Positions 33,430 through 44,600 of a DNA stretch of 64,000 nt are shown in pieces. How positions within the stretch are numbered: position 1 is the stretch's first letter; every line of letters begins with the position of its first letter. The position numbers were made by a program, and so were the translations under genes. Under the pieces are notes generated by a model. The model was not told the origin of the DNA, made no database searches, and saw nothing but the letters and a program-made list of their open reading frames with translations. Source of the stretch: Mytilinidion resinicola (Eukaryota; Ascomycota; Dothideomycetes; Mytilinidiales; Mytilinidiaceae); contig NW_022985441.1 of NCBI RefSeq assembly GCF_010093595.1, positions 558,132 to 622,131 of the forward strand. The letters run 5' to 3'.

Positions 33430-34220
33430 AAGTACAAGATCCTGCTATTGTTGAGCGTCGACGGGGCCGCCCTGCTGTTGAGAGGAGAGGCCACTATACG
33501 TATAATAGTACACAGAGAGAGCTATCAAGGTTTGAGATTGCTTTGGGTACAGGTTTAGCAGCTCGACGTGGAGGTGAACAGGACGGACAACAAGGCACAG
33601 CTCTACGACACTTGCCAGCGTCTTTACAGCAAATTCCGGCCATCCCTGTCCGTCAGAATGCCCCTCAGTCGACGGCTACACCTGCTAGGACTGGTATTGA
33701 TATTTCTCAAATTGATCCGGCCCTTCTTGAGCCTACGGCAGCACCTACGGCAGCACCTACGGCAGCATCTACAGCAGCGTATACAGCAGCGCATACAGCA
33801 GCGCATACAGCAGCGCATACAGCAGCGCATACAGCAGCGCATACAGCAGCGCATACAGCAGCGCCTACAGCAGCGCCTACAGCAGCGCCTACAGCAACAC
33901 CTACGGCTGCACCTGCAGCTAAGAAGCGCGGCCGGCCGCCTGGTGCAAAGGATAAGGTACCACGGAAAAAGGCACGAGCTCAGAGGCAAGATAGTGCTCA
34001 GTCTCAACCTCAGGTGGAACAAGAGGATGACCGTGCGGACATTCTACGACAGATTTCAGCTCTACAGGCACGTATAGGAGGGTCTCAGCGTCCACCCGGT
34101 GTCGCTGTAGGCACTGCTGAATTATCAAGCCGGCCGAAGAGCCGTAGGAATGTTCTAGGGCCTGCAGAGTATCAATTTGAGAGGGAGGCTGAGGCGTATG
34201 TGGATCAGTATGAGGAGTAG
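33430..34220 (+). pseudogene. Undegraded C-terminal tail of the MULE transposase, AT-hooks and Thr-Ala-Ala repeats
   Basis: The frame reads EEVQDPAIVERRRGRPAVERRG, then TQRELSRFEIALGTG, a typical C-terminal region of fungal MULE transposases, and continues to a stop at 34218-34220. Two basic AT-hook-like motifs are visible (ERRRGRPAVE and KKRGRPPGAKDK). Between them lies a run of TAAP/TAAH tetrapeptides encoded by a 12-bp tandem repeat. The tail has normal composition, in contrast to the AT-rich catalytic part upstream. Because the upstream frame is broken, I treat this as the remnant of a pseudogene. Confidence 0.65.
33731..33915. repeat. 12-bp tandem repeat (ACAGCAGCGCAT-type), about 15 units
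   Basis: In-frame units such as GCATACAGCAGC and GCCTACGGCAGC encode Thr-Ala-Ala-His/Pro. The central units are identical and the outer ones diverge. The run lies in the MULE tail between two AT-hook-like motifs. Confidence 0.9.
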
Positions 34221-34696
34221 GTGCAGGCGGCGATGCTAAGGGGCCAGGCTTGATGCAAAGGAGCCGTAATAAGGTGAGGTTTTGACAGGTTTGGCATGCT
34301 TGTAGGCACGTAGGCACTTCTAGACCTAGACTTAGACTAGGTGGTGATATATAAGCTCGTACGCGAGCCCGTACGGAGGCTATACGAATTGGAAAGGCTA
34401 TATAGCCGTACGTGAGGCTATACGTAAGGCTATATATACAGCTGCATAAACTGGAAAGAATGCGCCGCAAAATGGAAAGGCTATATAGCCATGCTGATTT
34501 GTATAGCCTTACGTATAGCCTTACGTACGGCAGAAATGCACGTGCAGATAGACGTAAAGGTGAATGTTCGGAGGCCTCCTGCCGGACCTCCGAGCCAATT
34601 AGAAGGCGGTGAAGTAACAGGAGGGTAGAAGGTGTACGATTAGTCGTTAGAGGGTGTACGATTATTCGTTAGGAGGTGTACGATTAGCCCTCCCCG

Positions 34697-37600
34697 GAAA
34701 CTAATAGAGAAAATTATATATAAATATAAGTATACTAAAAATAAGTTAGTATAACACGTACTATATAGGCTAATAAAAAGCCTTTTTATACTAGAAAAAG
34801 TATAGAAATCTATTATATAGAACTTTATAGTTAAGCTACTATAGTCTATTAAACCTATAATAGGTATAAAGTATAATATAATATTAGTAATTACGGACTA
34901 ATTAACTAAATACGCCTACTTTATCCCTTACTAAAAAGTATTAATAGTAAAAGATCTAGCCTATATATTTTTAAAGTATATTATTAGTAACTATAGACTA
35001 TTTTAGAAAATAATTTTAAACTAAAATAAGCTTTTTATATTAAAATTCTAGTAGACCCTTACTATATAACTAGGAATAAAGTATAAGCTTTCTATAGTAT
35101 TTTACCCTTAAACGGACAGGTAAATAGAAAAGCTTAATTAGACTTTAGAATAGTACCTATAACGTATTCTATAAGCGAGCCGTCTACCTAAGCAAGCCGT
35201 CTACTTTATTATAAAAACCTACCTTAAATATTAATTGCTCTATAACGCTAATAAATATTAACTATATATAACTTATAGCCTAATCTATAGCAACCTCTGC
35301 ATCGTTTTTATATATATAAATATTATGCCCTAACTCGCCGCAGCGCCTATAGCGCCGCACAATTCTATTAGAGCCTGCTCTATTTTACTGCTTTTTACTT
35401 TAAGCGTTCTTCTCGAGCCGTTAAGCAGCTATTTAAGAGCCTGCTTCTATTATTAAAGTTCCTTCCCTCTAAATACGCTTTTTTTTGCGCGCTTTGCGCT
35501 TTATAGCGGCTTTATTTACCTTTTAAAGGCTAGTAACAGTATCGCGCAGCAGCGCAGCTTAATATATTATGCTTTTAGCACCTTTAGAAAGGCTATTAAG
35601 CGAGTTAAGAATAGCTATAGGTAAGCTATTTTAATATATTTAAATGCGCTTATAAATTAAAGCTAATTAAGAGCTTAGCTTAAAAGTATTGCTTAGTGTT
35701 TTTAATTCCTATAGAGCCTCTATAGCGGCAGGCGGAGGCAACAGCGTATAGAGCCTAATATTAAGCTTTAATAGCACTGCTTCTAGATTAAGTAGTATAA
35801 GGCCTGCGCCTTAAAAGCCTGCGCAAATATTGCTTTTTATAATTAAGCTATAGAAAGCTGCTTTAAATACTAGCAGGAACTTTAGCTTAGTAATATAGTT
35901 AATATAGTAGCGCACTAAGTCCTTAATTTAGCGCCTATACGCCTTTTTTATTAGCGCAAAGCAGCTAATATTAAGCGGCTGTAGTAGGTGCGATAAATAC
36001 GCTGGTATATAAAGAGTAATAATATTATTCTCTTTATAAATCTGTTGGAATTCGAGCGAGATATAGCTCTTATAGCTATTAATAATTAGCAGCCGGTGCG
36101 TGCCTATTATACGATCTTTTGTATACGCATTAAAATAGTATAGCCAGGTAATACTAAGCTTATTTATTGTCCAGCTATTATTACTTACTGCTATAACCTA
36201 ATCTAGTAGTATATTATTGCCCTTATACTATATAAAAAGGTAGTATATACCTGTAAAGATAATAAATAGTAGAATAGCCTATTTATAGGTATTAATACCT
36301 TAGATTATTATTATCTATTCGCGATTGCCTAGTTGTATAGATTTTGGACAATTACAGCGCTTAGAGCCTGTTATAACTACACCCGTTAAAATAACACCTA
36401 TTTAGAAGCCGGCTTTATTAAAGTTATATATATCTTTATCTAAAATACTATACTTTACTTTTATATTACGTATAAGCTTAAACTAATTACTAATAGCTTT
36501 TAGATCCTTATATAGAGCTTTTTAATAGTTGTACTTTCGATTAAATTATATTTTAAGCTTAGGTGTTCGCTTAATAAAGTTCTCTAGCTAGTTCTTACCA
36601 ACTTAGCCGGCGGCGCGCTTAGTAAGCAATTTGTTGGCTATTTCTCGTATAGTATATAAGCTAGGCGGAAATCCTCGCAAATCTAGGTTAAGTATATATT
36701 AAGTAATAACTAATTCCTCTAGCTTTAAAAGCTTCTTCGAATTAGGCTTAGAATTGCGTCGTGGGGTTATTCCAGCGCGTCGATCTCGAAGTATGCTTCT
36801 AGGGACGTTATATATTATAATAGCGCGCCGTTCGCTTGTAAATTGCTGCCGATTAATTGCTGCGATAGCTATGTATATTCGACCTTTATTTTGTATTAAT
36901 TGCACGTTATATTGTCGACGCATAGTGGTTAGAAGTTAACGCGTCGCGTTTTCGTAATAAAGTAGACGGCTTGCTTAGGTGGACGGCTCGCTTATAGAAT
37001 ACGTTAATACTATATTAATTACAGGTAGAATAACTAGGTATTATTACTACTAATAGCCTAATTCGCCTATAATAGCGCATTTATAGAAATAATAAAGGTA
37101 TTACCCTTTTTTATAAACTATAGTTTTAATCTAAAGGCGTATTAAAAACCCTAACTTAATAGTATAAAAGCCTAGAAGGCACTGCTATTAGTTAAAAATA
37201 TTAAAAAGCTATAAAGGCAGCTTTTAATAGATATCTAATTCCTAATACTAAGGTTAGCGAGATATTATAGCTAATACTAAAGTATTATACTAACTTTTAA
37301 AAAAAGGGATAAAGTTTACCTACTTTATAAAAATATTAAAATAAAATAACTAAGTATAAAGTTAGACTATATTAAGATTAGACTATTTAAAATATAGGAT
37401 ATTATTAGCCTAGTAAACTATAAGCTTAGGTTACCTAATAGGATAAAAATATACCTAGTTTTCTATATATTACTACTAGAACCCGCACTACCTAACGCTA
37501 AGCTAGAAAATAATATTAAGGTCGACGATAATAATAAGTATAAGGTTAAGTAAATCCTGGATTCTAAATAGAATAGTTAGAAAAGGAAATACCTAATTAA

Positions 37601-37744
37601 ATAGAAAAAATATAGTACTTTTAAAAATATATAGAAACCGGTTAAAAGTTTAGTAAACTATTAGAAACTCCTGCAGTAGTTTTACCGCTAAAATCTAGAA
37701 TAGCTTAGAATAATAGTAATATTACGCTAGCTAACTAGGAAAAA
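34697..37744 (+). pseudogene. Ty3/gypsy integrase and chromodomain remnant, split by a pogo element
   Basis: The plus strand reads, with many stops, an integrase core (FIVKLL, GIKYNIILVITD, LTKYAYFIPY, YFYP-type PQTDRQIEKLNQTLEQYL). It is cut at 35161 by pogo copy 3 and resumes after 37006 with the integrase C-terminal part and a chromodomain-like end (KRKYLIK, then NYQKLLQQFYR). The left edge abuts the MULE TIR, and no gag, protease or reverse transcriptase is found to the left, so the 5' two thirds of the retroelement are missing. A probable 3' LTR of the same element lies at about 40146-40580. Confidence 0.75.
35162..37004 (-). mobile_element. pogo-type DNA transposon (copy 3), inserted in the gypsy integrase
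   Basis: TIRs of about 50 bp start ACGTATTCTATAAGC and carry AGCCGTCTAC at positions 17 and 34; TA flanks both ends (35160-35161, 37005-37006). The transposase is on the minus strand. Its N-terminus is readable from about 36923 (RRQYNVQLIQNKGR, then SERRAIIIYNVPRSIL, RRAGITPRR), followed by degraded core motifs (YSILDKDIYNFNKAGF) and PAYLSHLLQPLN near the catalytic domain. Stops throughout show RIP decay. Confidence 0.85.
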
Positions 37745-38142
37745 TCTAGCGGATTAAAGGACCCTGCAGAACCAGACGCGTTAAAAGAAGGTAAGGCTTC
37801 CCTTTTAATACGCTCTCGTTTTTTCTGCGCAGCCTTTTCCTAATCTTCCTTTTCTATTTCTTCTAGATTAGAAAAACTATAATAAAGCATTTCGGAATAA
37901 TACTTAGTTAGTAAACGCTTCTGCTTTTATAGTTAAAAGGACTTAGCTAGGAGCTTATACGCTGCCTTAGCTATAGCTTTTTTTTTTTTTTTAAGATAAT
38001 AAATATTATAGTCCAGCTTTAATACTAATAAGTTAGAAAAATCTATAGAATAGAATAGAGTACCTATAAATAGAAGTACTAATACTAAAGATATTATATA
38101 TACTACTAACCTTTATATATTTTCTATACTAAGTATTACCCT
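37745..38142. other. Degraded 3' region of the gypsy element
   Basis: AT-rich sequence between the chromodomain remnant and pogo copy 4, with a T-tract at about 37980. No coding segment is recognised. Confidence 0.4.
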
Positions 38143-38144
38143 TA

Positions 38145-39908
38145 ACGTAATCCATAAGTTAGTGGCCCGCACAAGCTAGTGGCCCACCCAACTCAACACG
38201 CGACGCGTCGTCCGACAACCACCCCAATGGCAGCACCACAACAACAAGAAGCCATCTTTCAAGAAGGCAGAGTTATTCTAGGCGTTCAAGCCTACAAGAC
38301 CGGCCAAATTACATCCTTCCGAGGCGTTGAGAAACTATACGATGTGCCCAGAAAGACGGTTACGCGTCGCGCCCGTGGTATTCCTCCACAACGCGGTGCT
38401 ATCTCCAAAAATCGCCGTCTTACACCTGTACAAGAAGAGGTTCTTGTACAGAGGATTCTGTTGATGGACCAGCGTGGCATGCCGCCCCGTATTGCTACTG
38501 TACGGCAGATGGCCAGCATTCTAGCTAGCCAACGCGTTGTATAGAATACCCCCCTTACTGTCGGCCAGAACTGGGTGCGAAATTTCATCAGCCGCCATGA
38601 CAACCTAAAATCCAAATTCAATCGCAAATACGACTATCAGCGTGCTAAATGCAAAGATCCTGTGCTTATCCGGGCCTGGTTTAAACGCGTGCAAGATATT
38701 AAGATACAATATGGAATTCTTGATAAAGACACCTGGAATTTTAATAAGACCGGCTGCCAAATGGGTGTTATTGCAACTGCCCGGGTTGTTACTGGAACAG
38801 ACCGTGCCGGCCGGCCTAGGACTGTACAGCCGGGCAATCGAGAATAGGTTACAATTATCGAATGCATCAATGCAATAGGGGTTGAAATTCCACCCCTAGT
38901 TATCTTTGAAGCAATAATGCACCAAGCCGCTTAGTACGAGGTTATTCCAAAGGAATGGTCAATCGGCGTTAGTGAGAATGGCTGGACAACAAATGAAATT
39001 AGCCTTGCCTGGCTAAAACTATTCCACAAGTATACAAAAGATCGCACAGTTGGCACGCATCGGATACTTGTATTGGACGGCCACGATAGCCATATGAACC
39101 CCGAATTCGACCAATTCTGCCTGGATCACAATATTATTATTGTCTGCATGCCTGCACATTCATCGCATCTGCTGCAGCCCCTAGATGTTGGCTGTTTCTC
39201 CGTGCTAAAGCGGTCCTATGGACGCCTGGTTGAACAGATTATNNNNNNNNNNNNNNNNNNNNNNNNNNNNNNNNNNNNNNNNNNNNNNNNNNNNNNNNNN
39301 NNNNNNNNNNNNNNNNNNNNNNNNNNNNNNNNNNNNNNNNNNNNNNNNNNNNNNNNNNNNNNNNNNNNNNNNNNNNNNNNNNNNNNNNNNNNNNNNNNNN
39401 NNNNNNNNNNNNNNNNNNNNNNNNNNNNNNNNNNNNNNNNNNNNNNNNNNNNNNNNNNNNNNNNNNNNNNNNNNNNNNNNNNNNNNNNNNNNNNNNNNNN
39501 NNNNNNNNNNNNNNNNNNNNNNNNNNNNNNNNNNNNNNNNNNNNNNNNNNNNNNNNNNNNNNNNNNNNNNNNNNNNNNNNNNNNNNNNNNNNNNNNNNNN
39601 NNNNNNNNNNNNNNNNNNNNNNNNNNNNNNNNNNNNNNNNNNNNNNNNNNNNNNNNNNNNNNNNNNNNNNNNNNNNNNNNNNNNNNNNNNNNNNNNNNNN
39701 NNNNNNNNNNNNNNNNNNNNNNNNNNNNNNNNNNNNNNNNNNNNNNNNNNNNNNNNNNNNNNNNNNNNNNNNNNNNNNNNNNNNNNNNNNNNNNNNNNNN
39801 NNNNNNNAAATATATTTGTTCGTGGTGGAGTAATTCGGAATATTTGGCCTCGGTAGCGTGGTTGGGTGGGCCACTAGCTTGTGCGGGCCACTAACTTGTG
39901 GATTACGT
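38145..39908 (+). mobile_element. pogo-type DNA transposon (copy 4), the least degraded, with a 565-N gap
   Basis: TIRs of about 50 bp begin ACGTAATCCATAAGT and carry TAGTGGCCC at positions 16 and 33; one difference is seen between the ends. TA flanks both sides (38143-38144, 39909-39910). The plus-strand transposase has an N-terminal HTH region (EAIFQEGRVILGVQAYK, GVEKLYDVPRKTVTRRARG) and a DDE_1 core (ILDKDTWNFNKTG, RILVLDGHDSHMNPEFDQ, PAHSSHLLQPLDVGCFSVL). It is broken by only three stops before the gap: TAG after ASQRVV, TAG where Trp is expected after GNRE, and TAG where Trp is expected before YEVIPKEW. The catalytic C-terminal part falls in the gap (39243-39807). Confidence 0.9.
39243..39807. 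other. Assembly gap (565 N) inside pogo copy 4
   Basis: All bases are N. Element ends are present on both sides with matching TIRs and TA duplications, so the gap lies within one element. Confidence 0.98.
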
Positions 39909-40145
39909 TAAAAACTTTATAAAGAAGGCTGTTAGCAAAATAATAGGAATAGAATAGTATTTTAATTCTAAGCTTTGCAGAGTAATTAGATAAAAGGTTA
40001 TATTATAGGAACTTCTTAGATTTTAGAACCTTAGGTATAGTAAAAAAAAATAGAAAAGTATAATAACGGCCTAGTAGATAGGGTATTACTAGCTATTTAT
40101 CTAAAACCCTACTATAGAGATACTTTTAGGCCGAAAGCCTTAAAA

Positions 40146-40580
40146 GGGGAAGTAAGTATTATAACCCCTAATATAAACCACCTAAGCGTAAAGGTATTTA
40201 TAAAGCTAAGTAGGTAGATAAAAATAGTTATATAGAACTAGGTTATAGGACTAAAAGGGTTATATATAGAATATATTAGTATTCTAGATTTCCCTATAGA
40301 CTACTAGTAGATAGGAATTATAGGATAAAAGGTCTATATAATAGATTAGTAGGATTAGAAAGATTAGGAAGTAATTTTTAAAAGTAAGGTTACGGGCACA
40401 GGAGCTAAAAAATTAGTAGCTAAGTATAATAATCTAGACTAAGCTATAGATTTCTTAGAACGGAGCTTTTATATATAAGAACGCTTCTTTATATAAATAG
40501 AAACCTTATATTTAACTTAAGACTTTAATACTACCTATTAAAAGTAATAACCCCGTTTTATACCTAAAATTGATTTTACC
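40146..40580. repeat. Probable Ty3/gypsy LTR, degraded copy A
   Basis: This AT-rich segment is homologous to 55870-56320: both share TATTATAA(C/A)CCCTAATATAAACC near the start and GAACGGAGCTTTTATATATA, CTTATATTTAACTTAAGACT and AATAACCCCGTTTTATACCT in the right half (each quoted as a short marker). It lies downstream of a plus-strand gypsy integrase, which fits a 3' LTR. Exact ends cannot be fixed because RIP has changed TG..CA. Confidence 0.55.
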
Positions 40581-40599
40581 TTACCTTTTAAAAACTATT

Positions 40600-41699
40600 A
40601 CACCCTAATAACAACTTAACCTATACTCTGCCTTAGTATATAATACTTAGAAAGTATAGAAAAAATAACCTATTATACTAGTCCGGGCGGTTTTAGGTTA
40701 ATAAGGCCTAAATACTACTATTTATACTATAGAAAGACTCTAAATAAAGTAATTTTTAATATATTATATAAAAAAGGTTATAGGTTTATACTTTTAAATT
40801 AATCTAGCTTATTCTAAAAAATTCTAAACTAAAAAAACCTAGGTAATACTAATAGCGCTATAAAAGAACTCTAAGCAGAGTAACCTTTAGTATCCGCCTA
40901 AAAAAGGCTATAAAAGGGAACCTTTTCTTTTTACCTTTTAGATAGCGGCTTATAAATAAACTACTAGTTAGATTAACTATAATTATTATTCTTTTCTACT
41001 GTTTACCTAGTACTTTTTAACAATTTTTAGCTAGGTTTAAAGCTCTACTACTGCTACTAGTTCTTAGCTATTATTTAGTAGCTTAGAATTATTATTTAAA
41101 GGCTAGAGTTATATTAAAAGGGTAATATAAGATTATTCCTATATATATTCTAGTATACAGCCTATATAGTAATAAAGGAAAGCTTTTAAAATAGTAAAAA
41201 AAGTATTTAGTATAAACTTAATTCTAGTATAATAAATTAAGGGCTATTAAAAAGCTATTAAGGTAGAGCAGCAGCGCTAGCAGTAATATAAGCCTTTTTT
41301 TAAGCCTATTAAAAATAGTAGAGCTATTTTCTATAGTTTTAGGAAAGTTTAACTTATATATAAGGAAAAGGTAGAAAAATAGCAGCTTTTAGCTATAAAA
41401 AAGGACTTAAAGCTCTAAAAATAGCTTGTAAAAAAAAAAAGGATTATATAAAGGAATAAAAGGCTGCGTAGAAGAAATATATAAAGATAATTAAGGAGTA
41501 AGAAAAGTAAAGGAAGCAGGAAAAAATAGCCGCTTAAATTGCTTTATAGAATAGGGCTAAGAAAAAGAAATAATAGGAAAAACAGGCTTAATAGCAATTA
41601 TTACGCGAAAGTAGAGCTACTAAACTAGCTATACTATAGCTTAAAGGCTCTAAAAAGGCCGAATAAGCGCTAATAATCTAAAGCACTGTATAGCTATAA
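40600..41699. other. AT-rich degraded repeat sequence
   Basis: One forward frame between 41290 and 41650, read through stops, is very rich in Lys and Glu (for example IKKDLKALK and CKKKKDYIKE), like the basic C-terminal tails of fungal pogo transposases. No boundaries are seen, so the element type is uncertain. Confidence 0.35.
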
Positions 41700-44600
41700 A
41701 GCCTGCTTTATATTTTAAGGCTAAAAACACGATGCAGTTATCCTAATAAGCCGTTGGAAATCGAAGCTAAAGGGAGTTCTAATAGGCTCCTTAAGGCACT
41801 TAGAGCAATCGTACGCAATTATAAAGCCCTCCGGGCAGTAGTAGTAGTATTGCAGTAGGTTAAATCTTTCCTGCAACTCCTAACCTTAGATTGCACTCGC
41901 AATAATAATAATAATAATACCTATAACAATAATATAACTAAAAGCCCCTTTTTAACACGTACGGAAGCGTTATAAGCGCACTTAACAAAGTACAACAAAT
42001 ATAAAGCGCTTTACGGAGTTAGCCCCTTAATACTATTAGTATAGATTTCCTTTAGGCTATAGTTGCGTGTATTAATAACGCGTTTTTCGGACTTATAAAT
42101 ACTAAGGAAAAACTCCACCGTATATAGAGAACTATAGACGAACGGAAGGATGCGCTATAGAAGGAACTAATAAAGGAGATAAAGAATATAAAGAAGAGTA
42201 TTAGCGAGCTAAAAGCTTAAGAAAACAAGGTATACGCAGCTGCAGCAGTAAGGGCCCCGATAGTAATACAAATCGGGCAAGCTATATAAATTAGACAGGA
42301 CGCGAGAATTGGACAGGATGTAATAAACAACCTCCACGAAATTAACATCTATATTAAAAATAACGCCTAGCAAGCGGCTAATATAATATATATAAATAAC
42401 TATATTATAAAAAAGCTATAAGCGGCGGGAGAGCCGGAAACTATAAAGTGGTGATATTAAGGCAATTATTGCAGATAAGCTATTAAAAAACGCCCTTCTA
42501 AAGAAGAAGGATTAGGTTTTTATCCTAGGCTCCTCCGCTACTATACGCACGCCTATAGTGCTTATTAAAGTATACAGCGTGCCTAAGAAAATAGACCTCG
42601 ATAACCTAAGTCTATAGAAAAATATAATAGAAAACAACGCAACTTATAACCTAGGATTTATAATTAATAAAATTATATAGAAAAATAAGGCAGCTATTAC
42701 TACAGCGCGGGCAAACCTAGTACAGCGTGTAAGCTCGGCTATTATAGGCGTATAAACAGAAGTAATAGCAAATAACGCTATTAATAACAGTATTACTTAG
42801 GAAGGCTATATACTTAACGCCTTAAGGTATAAGGCAGGATTTGCAGCTACGCAGTGCTTTAACTGCTAGGGCTACGGGCACGTTGTAAGATACTGTAAAA
42901 AGAACGTTAAATACGCAGTATACACAGGCGAGTATAATATAAGAGTGTGCCCGGATAAGACTATTAAGAAATATATAAACTGTAATAAAAACCACCTGTT
43001 ATATAGTGCTAAATATACTGTTTAAAAGGGGGCTTAGTAAAGGGCCCTTAATAAAAAATAGATAATACTACGCTAATACGCCGCAGAGCGTAATAAACTA
43101 TATATATTCTAAGCGCAGTTATATAATAAATAATAGCACGCAAGAAAAATAGCTCTAAAAAAGAGGGTGTAATATATAGGGGAGTTCGAGATATAAGTAG
43201 AGGAGCCCTTCTCTATAAACTCTATAGCATCCACAACTTCTACTATACCTGCACCCTCGAAAAAACCCGGACCTAGGCGGCCGAAAAAGGTGCTTACAGC
43301 GGACAAGGACCAGCCCGCTATTAATAAGGCATTTAGAATCGGAAGTAGAACACAGCCCGCCTAATTTACGCGACCTAACTAATTAGCCATACTACCGGAA
43401 GTATTATTATAGCTAGCTATATAAACTATATACAGCGGAGGCGATTAGCTAATATTAAGCGGAAAGGTTTAAATACTATTATTATAAAACGACCTAGCTA
43501 ACTAATAGATCTACGCTAAGCAAAAAACCTAGGTAAATAACGGGCAAGCTAAGAAATAATAAGAAAACACCGAGATAAGCTAATATTAAAACAACTAAAC
43601 AACCTTACTATTATATAGTATAACGTCTATAAGAACTTAATAACCTAAAAGAAGTTCCTTAAAAAGGCGGAGAACGCCAGCCTATAACCTATAGTACTAG
43701 CTATATAAAAACTATAGAAGAACCTATATAGGCAGAGGCAGGGGTATATAGTATATACAACGCATATAATAAAGTTATACTATCTACTATATATAGGAAA
43801 GGAATATATAAGAGCCTATATATATATTAATAAACAACTAGATATTAATAAGTAGTCGGTTATATACTACTTACTAAATCTTAACACCTTTTTTTTTTGC
43901 GCAGGGGGAGAAAAGATCTATATTTATAATATTTATAACTTAAACCCTAATAGTATTATACAGGAACTACCCCTACTACTAAATAATACTAAAGCGGAAT
44001 ATATTCTTATCGGAGATATAAACCTATACTATCTGCTATAAAGAGGAGTTCGAGTTATATAAATTAAAGAGTAAGCAGAGGAGCTCCTTCGTATTACGCG
44101 CGAAGTAGGCATAGACCTAGCTATAGAGGAAGGGCTAGAAATATAAGTAAGAGGAATATTATAGTCTATAATTAACCTTATATTTATAACAGGGTAGCTA
44201 ATAGAATAAATAATTTCCTCTATAGTATAAAAGGAATAGAACTGCGACTTTAATCACCGGCCTATATATATAGAGTTTAATATCTTACTACTAAAGGCAG
44301 CTAAACCCCCGCAGTATAGGCTATAGAAAGATATAGCATAGAAAAAAGTATAAGAAAACCTAGTAATACGGCTAGATAAGCTAGAAACTTAGAATAACCT
44401 ATAGGAAATAAAGGAAAATCTTAATATATTTGCACACCGCCTATATAAGTATATATAAGCTATAATAGATAAAACTATACTACTTATAAAGCTATTAAAA
44501 TAAGTATTACCTGTATAGTTAATAGAGTATACTAAGGAAGTATAGGAGATAAGGCGGGTTTATAGAACCTAGCGCTTATTAAAAATAGTAGAGAACTGGA

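Larger units (their letters stand above)
29390..34694 (+). mobile_element. MULE (Mutator-like) DNA transposon, degraded, interrupted by a pogo element
   Basis: Terminal inverted repeats of about 100 bp run inward from GGGAGGGCTAATCGTACACC at 29390 and from its complement ending at 34694. Each contains three TCGTAC motifs 22 bp apart. Inside, a FAR1-like N-terminus is readable (29590-29772, EEAKKALTRYIKEQGYRL). A degraded catalytic part follows around 30290-30570 (ILINCIYKTNKFSIPFLYI, then FLIDKE.AL), matching the MULE transposase core, and is cut at 30582 by pogo copy 2. The C-terminal portion resumes at 32434 and ends in an undegraded tail to 34220. No clear 9-bp target duplication is seen; the two flanks belong to different elements. 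Confidence 0.75.

Noticed and set aside
39073..39894. Open frames spanning the run of N
   Set aside because: Only the first part (to 39242) is real transposase sequence; the middle is a gap and the end is out of context.
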